In this document: positions 42,354 to 51,091 of the stretch, piece after piece | Position numbering within the stretch: the first letter of the stretch is position 1 | Layout: each line of letters starts with the position of its first letter | Assembly (NCBI RefSeq): GCF_027497195.1 | Contig: NZ_CP114905.1 | Location: forward strand, 6,707,001-6,771,000 | From: Streptomyces sp. WMMC500 | GTDB lineage: Bacteria; Actinomycetota; Actinomycetes; Streptomycetales; Streptomycetaceae | Direction: 5' to 3' | Length of the DNA stretch: 64,000 nt | Notes under the pieces: model-generated | Databases searched by the model: none | The model's input: only the letters and a program-made list of their open reading frames with translations | What the model was told of the DNA's origin: nothing | Position numbers and translations under genes: made by a program

Positions 42354-42383
42354 ATCATGTTCGGTATGGCGGACGACGTCCAA
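42354..42383 (-). promoter_or_regulatory. promoter of the GH30-GH67 unit
   Basis: Read on the reverse strand, TTGGAC (42383-42378) and CATGAT (42359-42354) are separated by 18 bp. The CebR-like operator follows immediately, which fits classic repression. Confidence 0.5.
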
Positions 42384-42454
42384 GTCTGTGAATACGGGCA
42401 AGGTAATGACCCCGCTCACCGCCGTCAAGGCTCCCGGCATCCCGCCGGCGGGGG

Positions 42455-42490
42455 GCCCGTCCCGCAGGACGTCGGGTACCTGCGGGACGG
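42455..42490 (-). terminator. terminator of the ChvE transporter/mutarotase operon
   Basis: CCCGTCCCGCAGG (42455-42467) pairs over 13 bp with 42478-42490 around a 10-nt loop, 18 bp beyond the mutarotase stop on the reverse strand. Confidence 0.8.
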
Positions 42491-42508
42491 GTGGCTCGCG
42501 GGGGCGGG

Positions 42509-43693
42509 TCAGTCCGCGGCGAAGGAGTGGACCGTGGTGGAGCGGTAGGTGTCGCCGGGGCGCAGGACCGTGCTGGGGAAGGACGGCTGGTTCGGGGAGT
42601 CGGGGAAGTGCTGGGTCTCCAGGCAGAAGCCGTCGCCCTGGCGGTAGACCCGGCCCGAGGTGCCCGCGAAGGAGCCGTCGAGGAAGTTGCCGCTGTAGAA
42701 CTGCAGTCCGGGCTCGGTGGTGGCGATGCTCATGGTGCGGCCCGACGACGGCTCCCGGACCGTGGCGACGCGCTCCGGGGTGCGGGTGAGGCCCTTGTCC
42801 AGGACCAGGTTGTGGTCGATGCCCTTGCCGTACAGCAGTTGCTCGTGGTCGTCGCGCAGGTCGGCGCCGATGGTCTTCGCCCGCCGGAAGTCGAAGGGGG
42901 TGCGGGCGACCGGGGCCAGTTCGCCGGTGGGGATCAGGCCGGCGTCGACCGGGGTGTAGCGGGCGGCGGCGATCCGCAGCTCGTGGTCGTAGACGTCGCC
43001 GCTGCCCTCGCCGGCGAGGTTGAAGTAGACGTGGCTGGTGAGGTTGACGACCGTCGGCGCGGAGGTGGTGGCGGCGTAGTCGATCCGCCAGTCGCCGGCC
43101 GCCGTGAGGGTGTAGTCGACCCGGGTGGCCAGCGCGCCGGGGTAGCCCATCTCGCCGTCCCCGCTGACGTAGCGCAGGGTCAGGCCCACGCCCGCCGCGG
43201 AGGTGAACGGCTCGACGTCCCACACCCGCTTGTCGAAGCCCTTGTCGCCGCCGTGCAGGCTGTGGTCGCCGTCGTTGAGGGGCAGTTGGTGGGCCGTGCC
43301 GTCGAGGGTGAAGCGGCCCTCGGCGATGCGGTTGCCGTAGCGGCCGATGAGCGCGCCGAAGTACGGGCTGAGGGCGACGTAGTCGTCGAGGTTGTCGAAG
43401 CCCAGCGACACGTTCGCGTACCGGCCGCGGCGGTCGGGCAGCTCCAGGGACTGCACGATGCCGCCGTAGGACAGCACCCGCAGCCGGGTGCCGCCGTTGG
43501 CGAGCGTCCAGCGGTCCACGCGGGTGCCGTCGGCAAGACGGCCGAACGGCTCGCGCACCGGCCGGCGGGTACGGTCCGCGGAGTCCGCCGCCGCCGGGGC
43601 GGCGAGGCCGGCGGCGGCCAGGCCGCCGGCCGAGGCGGCGAGCACCGTTCTCCTGCTCGGCGCCGCCGGGGTCGGGGGTCGGGTGGGGTTCAT
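42509..43693 (-). CDS. exported aldose 1-epimerase (galactose mutarotase)
   Basis: The 394-residue protein has a Tat-type signal (PSRRTVLAASAGG) and the mutarotase beta-sandwich: FGALIGRYGNRIAEG, DGDHSLHGGDKGFDKRVWD (first catalytic His), VNLTSHVYFNLAGEGSG (second His) and ETQHFPDSPNQPSFPSTVLRPG (Glu base). It is the last gene in the operon with the ChvE-type transporter, so it probably converts sugars to the anomer the transporter or dehydrogenase takes, but outside the membrane. A close paralogue without a signal is at 51-52 kb. Confidence 0.9.
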   Translation of the reverse strand: MNPTRPPTPAAPSRRTVLAASAGGLAAAGLAAPAAADSADRTRRPVREPFGRLADGTRVDRWTLANGGTRLRVLSYGGIVQSLELPDRRGRYANVSLGFDNLDDYVALSPYFGALIGRYGNRIAEGRFTLDGTAHQLPLNDGDHSLHGGDKGFDKRVWDVEPFTSAAGVGLTLRYVSGDGEMGYPGALATRVDYTLTAAGDWRIDYAATTSAPTVVNLTSHVYFNLAGEGSGDVYDHELRIAAARYTPVDAGLIPTGELAPVARTPFDFRRAKTIGADLRDDHEQLLYGKGIDHNLVLDKGLTRTPERVATVREPSSGRTMSIATTEPGLQFYSGNFLDGSFAGTSGRVYRQGDGFCLETQHFPDSPNQPSFPSTVLRPGDTYRSTTVHSFAAD

Positions 43694-43747
43694 AACAAGA
43701 CAGCTCCTCTTGAAGGGAATTCGGGTCGGGTCACACCGGTCACAGGG

Positions 43748-44989
43748 CTACGCGCCCGCCCTGCGCTTGTTCCAGATGTCGAAGCCCACCGCGGCCAGCA
43801 GCACCAGCCCCTTGATGACCTGCTGGTAGTCCGTGCCGAGCCCGACGAGCGACATACCGTTGTTCAGCACGCCCAGCACCAGGCCGCCGATCACCGCGCC
43901 GAACACCGTGCCGATGCCGCCGCTCATCGACGCGCCGCCGATGAACGCCGCGGCGATCGCCTCCAGTTCGAACATCTCGCCGGCCTTCGGCACGCCCGCG
44001 TTCAGCCGCGCCGCGTAGACGCAGCCCGCCAGCGCCGCGAGCACGCCCATGTTCACGAAGACGAGGAAGGTGACCCGCTTGTCCTTCACGCCGGACAGCT
44101 TGGCCGCGGCCTTGTTGCCGCCGAGCGCGTAGACGTGCCGGCCGACGACCATGTTGCGCATCACGTAGCCGAGCGAGATCAGCAGTCCGGCCATGATGAG
44201 CAGCACCACCGGGATGCCCCGGTAGCTGGCCAGCATCAGCGTGGCGACGACCACCGCCGCCACGATGAAGGCGCACTTGCCCAGCCACAGCGGGTACGGC
44301 AGCACGTCCAGTTCGTACGAGAGCTGCCGCCGCCGGTCGCGCCACTCCTGCCACAGCAGGAACAGCCCCACGCCCACGCCCAGGAGCAGCGTCAGGTTGT
44401 GGTAGTTGGTGTCCGGTCCGGTCTCCGGCAGGAAGCCCTGCGCCATGTTCTGGAAGCCCTTGGGGAACGGCGACAGCGACTGGCCTTCGAGGACGATCTG
44501 CGTGAGGCCGCGGAAGACCAGCATTCCCGCCAGCGTCACGATGAACGACGGTATGCCGATATACGCGATCCAGAAGCCCTGCCACGCCCCCGCGACCGCC
44601 CCGATGAGCAGGGAGCACACGAGCGCCAGTGGCCAGGGGAAGTCGTGGTTGACCATCATCACGGCCGACATCGCGCTGGCGAACGCGCACAGCGAGCCCA
44701 CCGACAGGTCGATGTGCCCGGCGATGATGACGATCATCATGCCCATCGCCAGGATCAGGATGTAGCTGTTCTGCTGGACGATGTTGGAGACGTTGCGCGG
44801 CAGCAGCAGCGTGCCGTCGCTCCATACCTGGAACACCACGACGATCAGTCCGAGCGCGACGAGCATGCCGTACTGCCGCATGTTGTTGCGCATCGCTTCC
44901 AGCAGGGCGCCGGCGAGCGCGCCGCGGGACCCGCCGGGGGCGGGGGCGGCGGCCGGGGTGTCGCGCTTCTCGGTGGTCAGCGGGCTCAT
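43748..44989 (-). CDS. mmsB: monosaccharide ABC transporter permease (MmsB/XylH type)
   Basis: The 413-residue protein is a BPD_transp_2-family permease with about ten to twelve helices. Hallmarks are [61 protein letters not shown] and [34 protein letters not shown]. These match the multiple-sugar (xylose, arabinose, galactose) MmsB/XylH group. Its ATG overlaps the ATPase stop by 4 bp. Confidence 0.9.
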   Translation of the reverse strand: MSPLTTEKRDTPAAAPAPGGSRGALAGALLEAMRNNMRQYGMLVALGLIVVVFQVWSDGTLLLPRNVSNIVQQNSYILILAMGMMIVIIAGHIDLSVGSLCAFASAMSAVMMVNHDFPWPLALVCSLLIGAVAGAWQGFWIAYIGIPSFIVTLAGMLVFRGLTQIVLEGQSLSPFPKGFQNMAQGFLPETGPDTNYHNLTLLLGVGVGLFLLWQEWRDRRRQLSYELDVLPYPLWLGKCAFIVAAVVVATLMLASYRGIPVVLLIMAGLLISLGYVMRNMVVGRHVYALGGNKAAAKLSGVKDKRVTFLVFVNMGVLAALAGCVYAARLNAGVPKAGEMFELEAIAAAFIGGASMSGGIGTVFGAVIGGLVLGVLNNGMSLVGLGTDYQQVIKGLVLLAAVGFDIWNKRRAGA

Positions 44990-46575
44990 CCTTCGTCCCT
45001 TACGTGCGTGGTCATGTGGCGCATGAGTACTTCCTGGGTGGCCTCGGCCCGCGGCACCTCGCCGGTCAGCCGGCCCGCGGCCATGGTGTAGATGCGGTCG
45101 CACATCCCCAGCAGCTCGGGCAGCTCCGAGGAGATGAAGACGACCGCCTTGCCGCGGGCGGCGAGCTGGTCGATGACGGTGTAGATCTCGTACTTCGCCC
45201 CCACGTCGATGCCGCGGGTGGGCTCGTCCAGGAGCAGCACCTCGGGGTCGGCGTGGATCCACCGGCTGAGCACGACCTTCTGCTGGTTGCCGCCGCTCAG
45301 CCGGTTCACGGGCTCGAAGACCGTGGGGGTCTTGATGTTCATCGACGTGCGGAAGCCCTCGGCGACCCGCCGTTCCTCATGCTCGTCGACCGCGCCGCGG
45401 CGGACCAGCTTCGGCAGCGCGGAGAGCGTGATGTTGCGCATGACGTTCTCGATGAGGTTGAGGCCGTACGTCTTGCGGTCCTCGGTGACGTACGCGATGC
45501 CGTGCCGTACCGCGTCCGGCACGGTGCGGGTGTCGACCTCGCGGCCGTCAACCCGTACCGTGCCCGACTCGTACCGGCCGTAGGAGCGTCCGAAGACGCT
45601 CATCGCCAGCTCCGTGCGGCCCGCGCCCATCAGGCCCGCGATGCCGACGATCTCGCCGCGCCTGACCTCGATCGAGACGTCGTCGACGACCTTGCGCTCG
45701 TGGTCGATGGGGTGGCGCACGGTCCACCCCTCGACGGACAGCGCGACCGTGCCCGTGTCCGCGCCCCGGTAGGGGGAGCGCTCCGGGAAGCGGTGGTCGA
45801 GGTCGCGGCCGACCATCCCGCGGATGATGCGGTCCTCGGACAGAGCTTCCCCCGCGCCGGTCGGACCCGCGCCGTCCGCACCCCCGCCGCGTACGGCGAG
45901 GGTCTCGATCGTCCGGCCGTCGCGCAGGATCGTCACCGCGTCCGCGACCTGCCGGATCTCGTTCAGCTTGTGCGAGATGAGGATGCAGGCGATGCCCTGG
46001 TCCCGGAACTCCCGGATGAGGTCGAGCAGTTTGCGGCTGTCCTCGTCGTTCAGGGCCGCGGTCGGCTCGTCGAGGATGAGCAGTTTCACCTTCTTGGAGA
46101 GCGCCTTGGCTATCTCCACGAGCTGCTGCTTGCCCACGCCGATGTCGGCGATCCGGGTCTGCGGCTTCTCGGCTCCGAGACCGACGCGCCTGAGCAGCGC
46201 GGCGGCGTGCCGGAGGGTCTCGTTCCAGGAGATGACGCCCCGGGTGGCCTGCTCGTTGCCGAGGAAGATGTTCTCGGCGATGGACAGGTACGGCACCAGG
46301 GCCAGCTCCTGGTGGATGATGACGATCCCGCGCGCCTCGCTGGCCTTGATGTCCTTGAAGGCGCACGGCTCGCCCTCGAAGAGGATCTCTCCGTCGTAGC
46401 TGCCGTGCGGGTGGACCCCGCTGAGGACCTTCATCAGGGTGGACTTGCCGGCGCCGTTCTCACCGCAGATCGCGTGGATCTCGCCGGGGGCGACGGTGAC
46501 GCTGACGTCGGACAGCGCCCTGACCCCGGGGAAGGTCTTGGTGATGGAGCGCATCTCGAGGACCGGAGCGGTCAC
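44986..46575 (-). CDS. mmsA: monosaccharide ABC transporter tandem ATPase (MmsA/XylG type)
   Basis: The 529-residue protein has two nucleotide-binding domains. The first has Walker [10 protein letters not shown] (about 39-47), signature-like [14 protein letters not shown] and Walker [12 protein letters not shown]. The second has the degenerate [11 protein letters not shown], signature [14 protein letters not shown] and [11 protein letters not shown]. This is the rule in sugar importers of the RbsA/XylG class. It overlaps both the binding-protein and permease genes by 4 bp, so the three are translationally coupled. Confidence 0.92.
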   Translation of the reverse strand: MTAPVLEMRSITKTFPGVRALSDVSVTVAPGEIHAICGENGAGKSTLMKVLSGVHPHGSYDGEILFEGEPCAFKDIKASEARGIVIIHQELALVPYLSIAENIFLGNEQATRGVISWNETLRHAAALLRRVGLGAEKPQTRIADIGVGKQQLVEIAKALSKKVKLLILDEPTAALNDEDSRKLLDLIREFRDQGIACILISHKLNEIRQVADAVTILRDGRTIETLAVRGGGADGAGPTGAGEALSEDRIIRGMVGRDLDHRFPERSPYRGADTGTVALSVEGWTVRHPIDHERKVVDDVSIEVRRGEIVGIAGLMGAGRTELAMSVFGRSYGRYESGTVRVDGREVDTRTVPDAVRHGIAYVTEDRKTYGLNLIENVMRNITLSALPKLVRRGAVDEHEERRVAEGFRTSMNIKTPTVFEPVNRLSGGNQQKVVLSRWIHADPEVLLLDEPTRGIDVGAKYEIYTVIDQLAARGKAVVFISSELPELLGMCDRIYTMAAGRLTGEVPRAEATQEVLMRHMTTHVRDEG

Positions 46576-47681
46576 TTCAGGTCTCCGGCCTGGTAGTAGC
46601 CCTCCTCGACGAGCAGGTCCGTGTTGGTCTTGTCGATGCTGACCGGGTCGAGCAGGAACGACGGCACGACCTTGGTGCCGTTGTCGTACGTCTTGGTGTC
46701 GTTGACCTCGGGCTTGCCGCCGGTGAGCACCGCGTCGGTCATCTGCACGGCCTGCTTGGCGAGCTTGCGGGTGTCCTTGTAGACGGTCTGGGTCTGCTCG
46801 CCGGCGATGATGGACTTGACGGAGGCCAGCTCGGCGTCCTGCCCCGTGACCACCGGCAGGTCCTTGCCGCCGCTGCCGTAGCCGGCGCCCTTCAGCGCGG
46901 AGAGGATGCCGATGGAGATGCCGTCGTACGGGGAGAGGACCGCGTCGACGTCCTCGCTGCCGTAGTTGCCGCTCAGCAGGTCGTCCATGCGCTTCTGCGC
47001 CGTGCCGCCGTCCCAGCGCAGCGTGGTGACCTGGTTCAGCTTCGTCTGGCCGGACCGCACGGTGAGCTGTCCCGAGTCCAGGTACGGCTGGAGCACGCTC
47101 ATGGCGCCGTTGAAGAAGTACTGCGTGTTGTTGTCGTCGGGGGAGCCGGCGAACAGCTCGACGTTGAACTTCGCGTCCTTGTCGTCCTCGAGCTCGAGGG
47201 CGTCCACGATGTACTGGCCCTGCAGCCTGCCGACCCGCTCGTTGTCGAAGGAGGCGTAGTAGTCGACGTTCTCGGTCTCCAGGATCAGCCGGTCGTAGGC
47301 GATCACGGGTATGCCCGCCTCTTCGGCGTCGGAGAGCACCTCGGTGAGCGAGGTGTTGTCGATCGCCGCCACGACGAGCGCGTCCACGCCCTTGGTGATC
47401 ATGTTGTCGATCTGCGAGACCTGGTTCTCGACCTTGTCCTCGCCGTACTGCAGGTCGGTCTCGTAGCCGGCGGCCTCGAACTCCTTGACCATGTTCTCGC
47501 CGTCGGCTATCCAGCGCTCCGACGACTTGGTCGGCATGGCGATGCCGATCGTGCCGCCTTCGCCGGAGTCCTTCTTCTCCTCGCTGCCGCCCTCGCTGTC
47601 CTGGCCGCAGGCGGCGAGGGCGAGAGCGAGTACGGACACGGTGGCGGCGGTGCGCAGGCGTGCGGCTCGGGGGGTGCGCAT
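46572..47681 (-). CDS. chvE: ChvE-type sugar-binding lipoprotein
   Basis: The 369-residue protein has a lipobox (LALAACG, Cys about residue 26) and the periplasmic-binding type 1 fold of Chv[86 protein letters not shown], and [27 protein letters not shown]. ChvE binds several aldoses (xylose, arabinose, galactose, glucose). It lies only 5 bp after the upstream TIM-barrel-like gene, so both are in one operon. Confidence 0.92.
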   Translation of the reverse strand: MRTPRAARLRTAATVSVLALALAACGQDSEGGSEEKKDSGEGGTIGIAMPTKSSERWIADGENMVKEFEAAGYETDLQYGEDKVENQVSQIDNMITKGVDALVVAAIDNTSLTEVLSDAEEAGIPVIAYDRLILETENVDYYASFDNERVGRLQGQYIVDALELEDDKDAKFNVELFAGSPDDNNTQYFFNGAMSVLQPYLDSGQLTVRSGQTKLNQVTTLRWDGGTAQKRMDDLLSGNYGSEDVDAVLSPYDGISIGILSALKGAGYGSGGKDLPVVTGQDAELASVKSIIAGEQTQTVYKDTRKLAKQAVQMTDAVLTGGKPEVNDTKTYDNGTKVVPSFLLDPVSIDKTNTDLLVEEGYYQAGDLK

Positions 47682-47686
47682 GGTGG

Positions 47687-48754
47687 TCAGATCCCTTCGG
47701 GTACGGAGGCGGGGGCGGAGTTGGGGGAGGTGGCAGGGTCGGGCGGGCGGGAGGTGTCAGACTCGGGCGGGCGGGAGGTGTCAGGCTCGGGCGCGGGGGA
47801 GGTGGCAGGCTCGGGGGCGGGGAACCGGCGCAGGTCGCCGGGCAGCCGGGAGCCGAGCGGGGACATGGCGTCGCCGGCTCCGAGGCGGTCGAGGAGGTCC
47901 AGGACCAGCCGTCCGCGGCGCACCCGTTCGCGCGCGGTGGCGATCACCGTCTCGCGCATGTGGGCGCCGTACGGGTAGATCCCGGGGGCCTTGGAGAGGC
48001 CGAACTTCAGGTACAGCGGGGCGCCGCGGCGGATCAGCTCGGCGGCGTCGTACATCCGCACGAAGCCGCCGAGGTCGTCGGGCGCCTCCACGTACAGGTC
48101 CATCGGCGCGGCGCTGGCCCGGCGGATCTCGGTGAGCTGCTGGAGCGACAGGTCCGAGGGGATGTTGAGCGAGTCGGCGCCGAGCCGTTCCCAGACCGCG
48201 TACGCGGCGGGGTTCACCGGGCCGACGAGCGCGGAGACCTTGAACGTGGTGTGCGCGGGCAACTCGCCCAGCTCGCGCAGCCCGTGCAGCAGCCACAGCA
48301 CGCCCTCGTCGGCGACGAGCAGGCACGTCACGCCCAGGCTCGCGGCCCGGAGCGCGTCCTCCACGCAGCCGGCGAGCTGGTCGTGCCCGCGGGCCCGCAG
48401 TCCGGCGCCGCCGGAGGCGCTGCGGGTGGCGGCGCCGGTGTCCCAGGTGCCGCGCGGGCCGGTGAACAGGCACAGCTCGACGTCCCGTGCGGCGCAGGCC
48501 GCGACCATGTCGGTGATCTCGGTGTCGGTGAGCATCCACACGCCGCTGCCCTGGCTGATCCGGTGGACCGGCACGCCGAGGCGGGTGCTCTCCTTCAGGA
48601 CGGCGGCCAGCGCTTCCGGGCCTTCGACGGACGGGATCTCGGTACGCCACCGGCCTCCGTCGGGGAAGGCGTGCGGCGAGGTGTCGGCCGGGTCGGCCGG
48701 CCGGGCGCGGAAGCCGAGGCGGCCGAGGGCCGGTTCACCGGGGGCATGAGGCAC
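47687..48754 (-). CDS. uncharacterised TIM-barrel-like (U32-peptidase-like) protein
   Basis: I do not recognise this 355-residue protein with certainty. Its order of short strands and helices ([97 protein letters not shown]) suggests a TIM barrel, perhaps related to U32 'peptidases'. There is no signal peptide. The C-terminal 40 residues are a repeated Pro/Ser/Thr/Glu tail. It is the first gene of the ChvE transporter operon, next to the dehydratase operon, so a role in the same sugar pathway (aldolase-like is one option) is plausible. Confidence 0.55.
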   Translation of the reverse strand: MPHAPGEPALGRLGFRARPADPADTSPHAFPDGGRWRTEIPSVEGPEALAAVLKESTRLGVPVHRISQGSGVWMLTDTEITDMVAACAARDVELCLFTGPRGTWDTGAATRSASGGAGLRARGHDQLAGCVEDALRAASLGVTCLLVADEGVLWLLHGLRELGELPAHTTFKVSALVGPVNPAAYAVWERLGADSLNIPSDLSLQQLTEIRRASAAPMDLYVEAPDDLGGFVRMYDAAELIRRGAPLYLKFGLSKAPGIYPYGAHMRETVIATARERVRRGRLVLDLLDRLGAGDAMSPLGSRLPGDLRRFPAPEPATSPAPEPDTSRPPESDTSRPPDPATSPNSAPASVPEGI

Positions 48755-48772
48755 GGTACTCCTTTGTTCGGC

Positions 48773-48793
48773 ATTTCGGACGTCGTTCGGTTG
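48773..48793. promoter_or_regulatory. degenerate IclR-type operator before the transporter operon
   Basis: ATTTCG-N9-CGGTTG keeps the left half-site and the spacing seen at 33243 and 51030; the N9 ends in the same CGTT as the 51030 copy. The right half is poorly conserved. It lies 19 bp before the first gene of the transporter operon. Confidence 0.35.
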
Positions 48794-48802
48794 TGATCAC
48801 AA
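48791..48802. promoter_or_regulatory. perfect palindrome TTGTGATCACAA
   Basis: This 12-bp perfect palindrome lies 37 bp upstream of the transporter operon's first gene, between it and the terminator of the dehydratase operon. It has an AT centre, unlike LacI operators, and resembles GntR-type or CRP-core sites. The binding factor is unknown. Confidence 0.5.
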
Positions 48803-48808
48803 AGGAAC

Positions 48809-48833
48809 AGCGGCCGTCGCCTGGACGGCCGCT
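48809..48833 (-). terminator. terminator of the dehydratase-dehydrogenase operon
   Basis: AGCGGCCGTC (48809-48818) pairs perfectly over 10 bp with 48824-48833 around a 5-nt loop, 7 bp after the alcohol dehydrogenase stop on the reverse strand. Confidence 0.75.
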
Positions 48834-48840
48834 CTCCGGG

Positions 48841-49857
48841 CTACGGCCGCAGCAGCACCTTGCCGACGGCGGGGTCGGTGCCGCCGACGAGGCCGACGGC
48901 CTTCTCGTACGCGTCGAGGGGCAGTTCGTGGGTGATCAGCGCGGCCGGGTCCAGCAGCCCGGCGCCGAGCGCGCGCACCGCGTACGACCACGCCGCCGGC
49001 GGGGCGCCGAAGACGCCGAGGACGGCGACCTGGCGCATCGACAGCTCCAGCGGGTCGATGCCCGCCGCGCCGCCCGGCGGGATGCCCGTGACCACGGCCC
49101 GCCCGCCGCGGCGCGCCAGCGCCACCGCGGCCACCGCCGACCGCGCCGCACCCGCCGTCTCCACCACCATGTCGTACGCCCCCGCCAGGCCGGCGGTGTC
49201 GCCGGGCGCCACCGTCCGGGCGCCGCACACCCGCGCCTGCGCGGCCCGTTCCTCCCGCGGCTCGACCACCAGCAGCTCCGCGGGGGAGTACGCGGCGAGC
49301 AACTGCACCGCCAGCAGCCCCAGCGTGCCGCCGCCGACGACGGCCACCCGCTCGCCCGGCAGCGGCCCCCCGCGCAGCACCGCCGCCGCGGCGACCGCCG
49401 CCGGCTCCAGCAGCGCGGCGGCGCGCAGGTCGGCGGCGTCGTCCAGGACGTGCAGCAGCGTCGCCGGCACCGTCACGGTCTCCGCGAACGCCCCGGGCCG
49501 GGTGAACCCCGTCTCGTCGTACGGCCCCTCGCACAGGTTCGGCTCGCCGGCCCGGCAGCGCGCGCACACCTGGCAGCGGCGGAAGCCCTCGGCGACGACC
49601 TTCCGCCCGCCCAGCTCCTCGCCGACGCCCGGCCCGACGGCCTCGACGGTCCCCGACCACTCGTGGCCGGGCGTCAGGGGGTACGTGACGTAGCCGGCCG
49701 GCCGGGTGCCGTCGTACACCTCGCGGTCGCTGCCGCACACCCCCGCCGCGTACACCCGCACCCGCACCTCGCCGGGCCGGAGCAGCCCGGTCGCCACGCT
49801 CTCGACCCGCACCCGGCCCGGGCGCTCCAGCACGACCGCGCGGTGGGCCTCAGCCAT
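48841..49857 (-). CDS. zinc-dependent alcohol dehydrogenase (sugar/polyol type)
   Basis: The 338-residue MDR enzyme has catalytic zinc ligands C41 (AGVCGSD) and H65-E66 (PGHEWSG), the structural zinc cluster C95, C98, C101, C109, and the dinucleotide motif VAVVGGGTLGLLAVQLLA. It resembles threonine/sorbitol/galactitol-type dehydrogenases. Its start overlaps the end of the aldonate dehydratase gene by 8 bp, so it probably acts in the same pathway, either on the aldose or on the keto-deoxy product. No signal peptide. Confidence 0.88.
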   Translation of the reverse strand: MAEAHRAVVLERPGRVRVESVATGLLRPGEVRVRVYAAGVCGSDREVYDGTRPAGYVTYPLTPGHEWSGTVEAVGPGVGEELGGRKVVAEGFRRCQVCARCRAGEPNLCEGPYDETGFTRPGAFAETVTVPATLLHVLDDAADLRAAALLEPAAVAAAAVLRGGPLPGERVAVVGGGTLGLLAVQLLAAYSPAELLVVEPREERAAQARVCGARTVAPGDTAGLAGAYDMVVETAGAARSAVAAVALARRGGRAVVTGIPPGGAAGIDPLELSMRQVAVLGVFGAPPAAWSYAVRALGAGLLDPAALITHELPLDAYEKAVGLVGGTDPAVGKVLLRP

Positions 49858-51001
49858 CGGGGTTCCTCTTCTCCCAGCCCTCGGCCCACAGGTCGAAGTG
49901 CGCCCGCTGCTGCGGGAACTCCGCCGCCGCGTCGGTGTCCAGCTCCACCCCCAGGCCCGGGGCCGACGAGCGGGCGAAGTAGCCGTCGACCACCTCGGGC
50001 GCGCCCTTGACGACCTCCTTGATCTCCGCGTCGGCGAAGTCGTTGAAGTGCTCCAGGATCTTGAAGTTGGGCGTGCAGAAGCCGACCTGCAAGGAGGCCG
50101 CGGTCAGCACCGGGCCGCCGACGTTGTGCGGCGCGACCAGCACGTAGTGGGTCTCGGCGGTGGCGGCGAGCTTGCGGGTCTCCAGGATGCCGCCGACGTG
50201 TCCCACGTCCGGCTGGACGATGTCGGCGGCCTGGCTCTCGAACAGCTCGCGGAACTCGATCCGGTCGTGGATCCGCTCCCCGGTCGCCACCGGCAGGTCC
50301 ACCTTCCGCGCCACCTTCGCCAGCGCCTTCAGGTTCTCCGGCGGCACCGGCTCCTCCAGCCACGCCGGCCGGAACGGGGCCATCTCCCGGGCCAGCCGCA
50401 CCGCGGTGGCCGGTGAGAAGCGGCCGTGCATCTCCAGCATCACCTCCACCTCGTCGCCGACGGCGTCGCGCACGGCCTCGATGAGGGAGACGGCGTAGCG
50501 GGACTCGGCGTGGTCCAGCTCGAAACGGCCCGCGCCGAACGGGTCGATCTTCAGCGCCCGGTAGCCGCGCTCGACCACCCTGCGGGCCGCCTCGTGGTAC
50601 GCCTCCGGGGTGCGCTCGGTGGTGTACCAGCCGTTGGCGTACGCCTTGACCCGGTCGGTCACCGCGCCGCCGAGCAACTGCCACACGGGCACACCCAGCG
50701 CCTTGCCCTTGATGTCCCAGCAGGCCGTCTCGACGCACGCGATCCCCGACATCACGATCTCGCCGGCCCGGCCGAAGTCGCCGTACTTCATCCGGCGGAC
50801 CAGGTCCTCGATCGCGAACGGGTCGGAGCCCGCGATGTGGTTCGCCTCCGCCTCGCGGAGATAGCCGACGAGGGCGTCGGTGTGGCCCAGCATCCGGGTC
50901 TCGCCGACCCCGGTCAGGCCCTCGTCGGTGTGCACTTGGACGTAGGTCAGGTTGCGCCAGGGGGTGCCGACCACGTGCGTGCTGATTCCGGTGATGCGCA
51001 C
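49850..51001 (-). CDS. enolase-superfamily aldonate dehydratase (galactonate dehydratase-like)
   Basis: The 383-residue protein belongs to the mandelate racemase/muconate lactonizing family. Residues of the D-galactonate-dehydratase-like group are visible: RALKIDPFG, metal ligands in EMHGRF, LEEPVPPEN and GERI, the QPDVGHVGGI strand and the base His in APHNVGGP. It would convert an aldonate (for example galactonate, fuconate or arabinonate) to 2-keto-3-deoxyaldonate. The GTG at 51001 has AAGGAG 9 nt upstream; longer frames run into the operator at 51030-51050. It forms an operon with the alcohol dehydrogenase. Confidence 0.85.
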   Translation of the reverse strand: MRITGISTHVVGTPWRNLTYVQVHTDEGLTGVGETRMLGHTDALVGYLREAEANHIAGSDPFAIEDLVRRMKYGDFGRAGEIVMSGIACVETACWDIKGKALGVPVWQLLGGAVTDRVKAYANGWYTTERTPEAYHEAARRVVERGYRALKIDPFGAGRFELDHAESRYAVSLIEAVRDAVGDEVEVMLEMHGRFSPATAVRLAREMAPFRPAWLEEPVPPENLKALAKVARKVDLPVATGERIHDRIEFRELFESQAADIVQPDVGHVGGILETRKLAATAETHYVLVAPHNVGGPVLTAASLQVGFCTPNFKILEHFNDFADAEIKEVVKGAPEVVDGYFARSSAPGLGVELDTDAAAEFPQQRAHFDLWAEGWEKRNPDG

Positions 51002-51029
51002 GGCTGCGGGCTCCTTCACCGTGTTCGAG

Positions 51030-51050
51030 ATTTCGTCAGTCGTTCGAAAT
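51030..51050. promoter_or_regulatory. IclR-type operator of the dehydratase operon
   Basis: ATTTCG-N9-CGAAAT is a perfect 6-bp inverted repeat 28 bp before the dehydratase start. The spacing and left half match the site in front of iclR at 33243-33263. Control by that IclR protein is inferred. Confidence 0.65.
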
Positions 51051-51091
51051 GCTGGCGCGACAGTAAGGAGGCAAGCGGCAGGTGTCAACGG

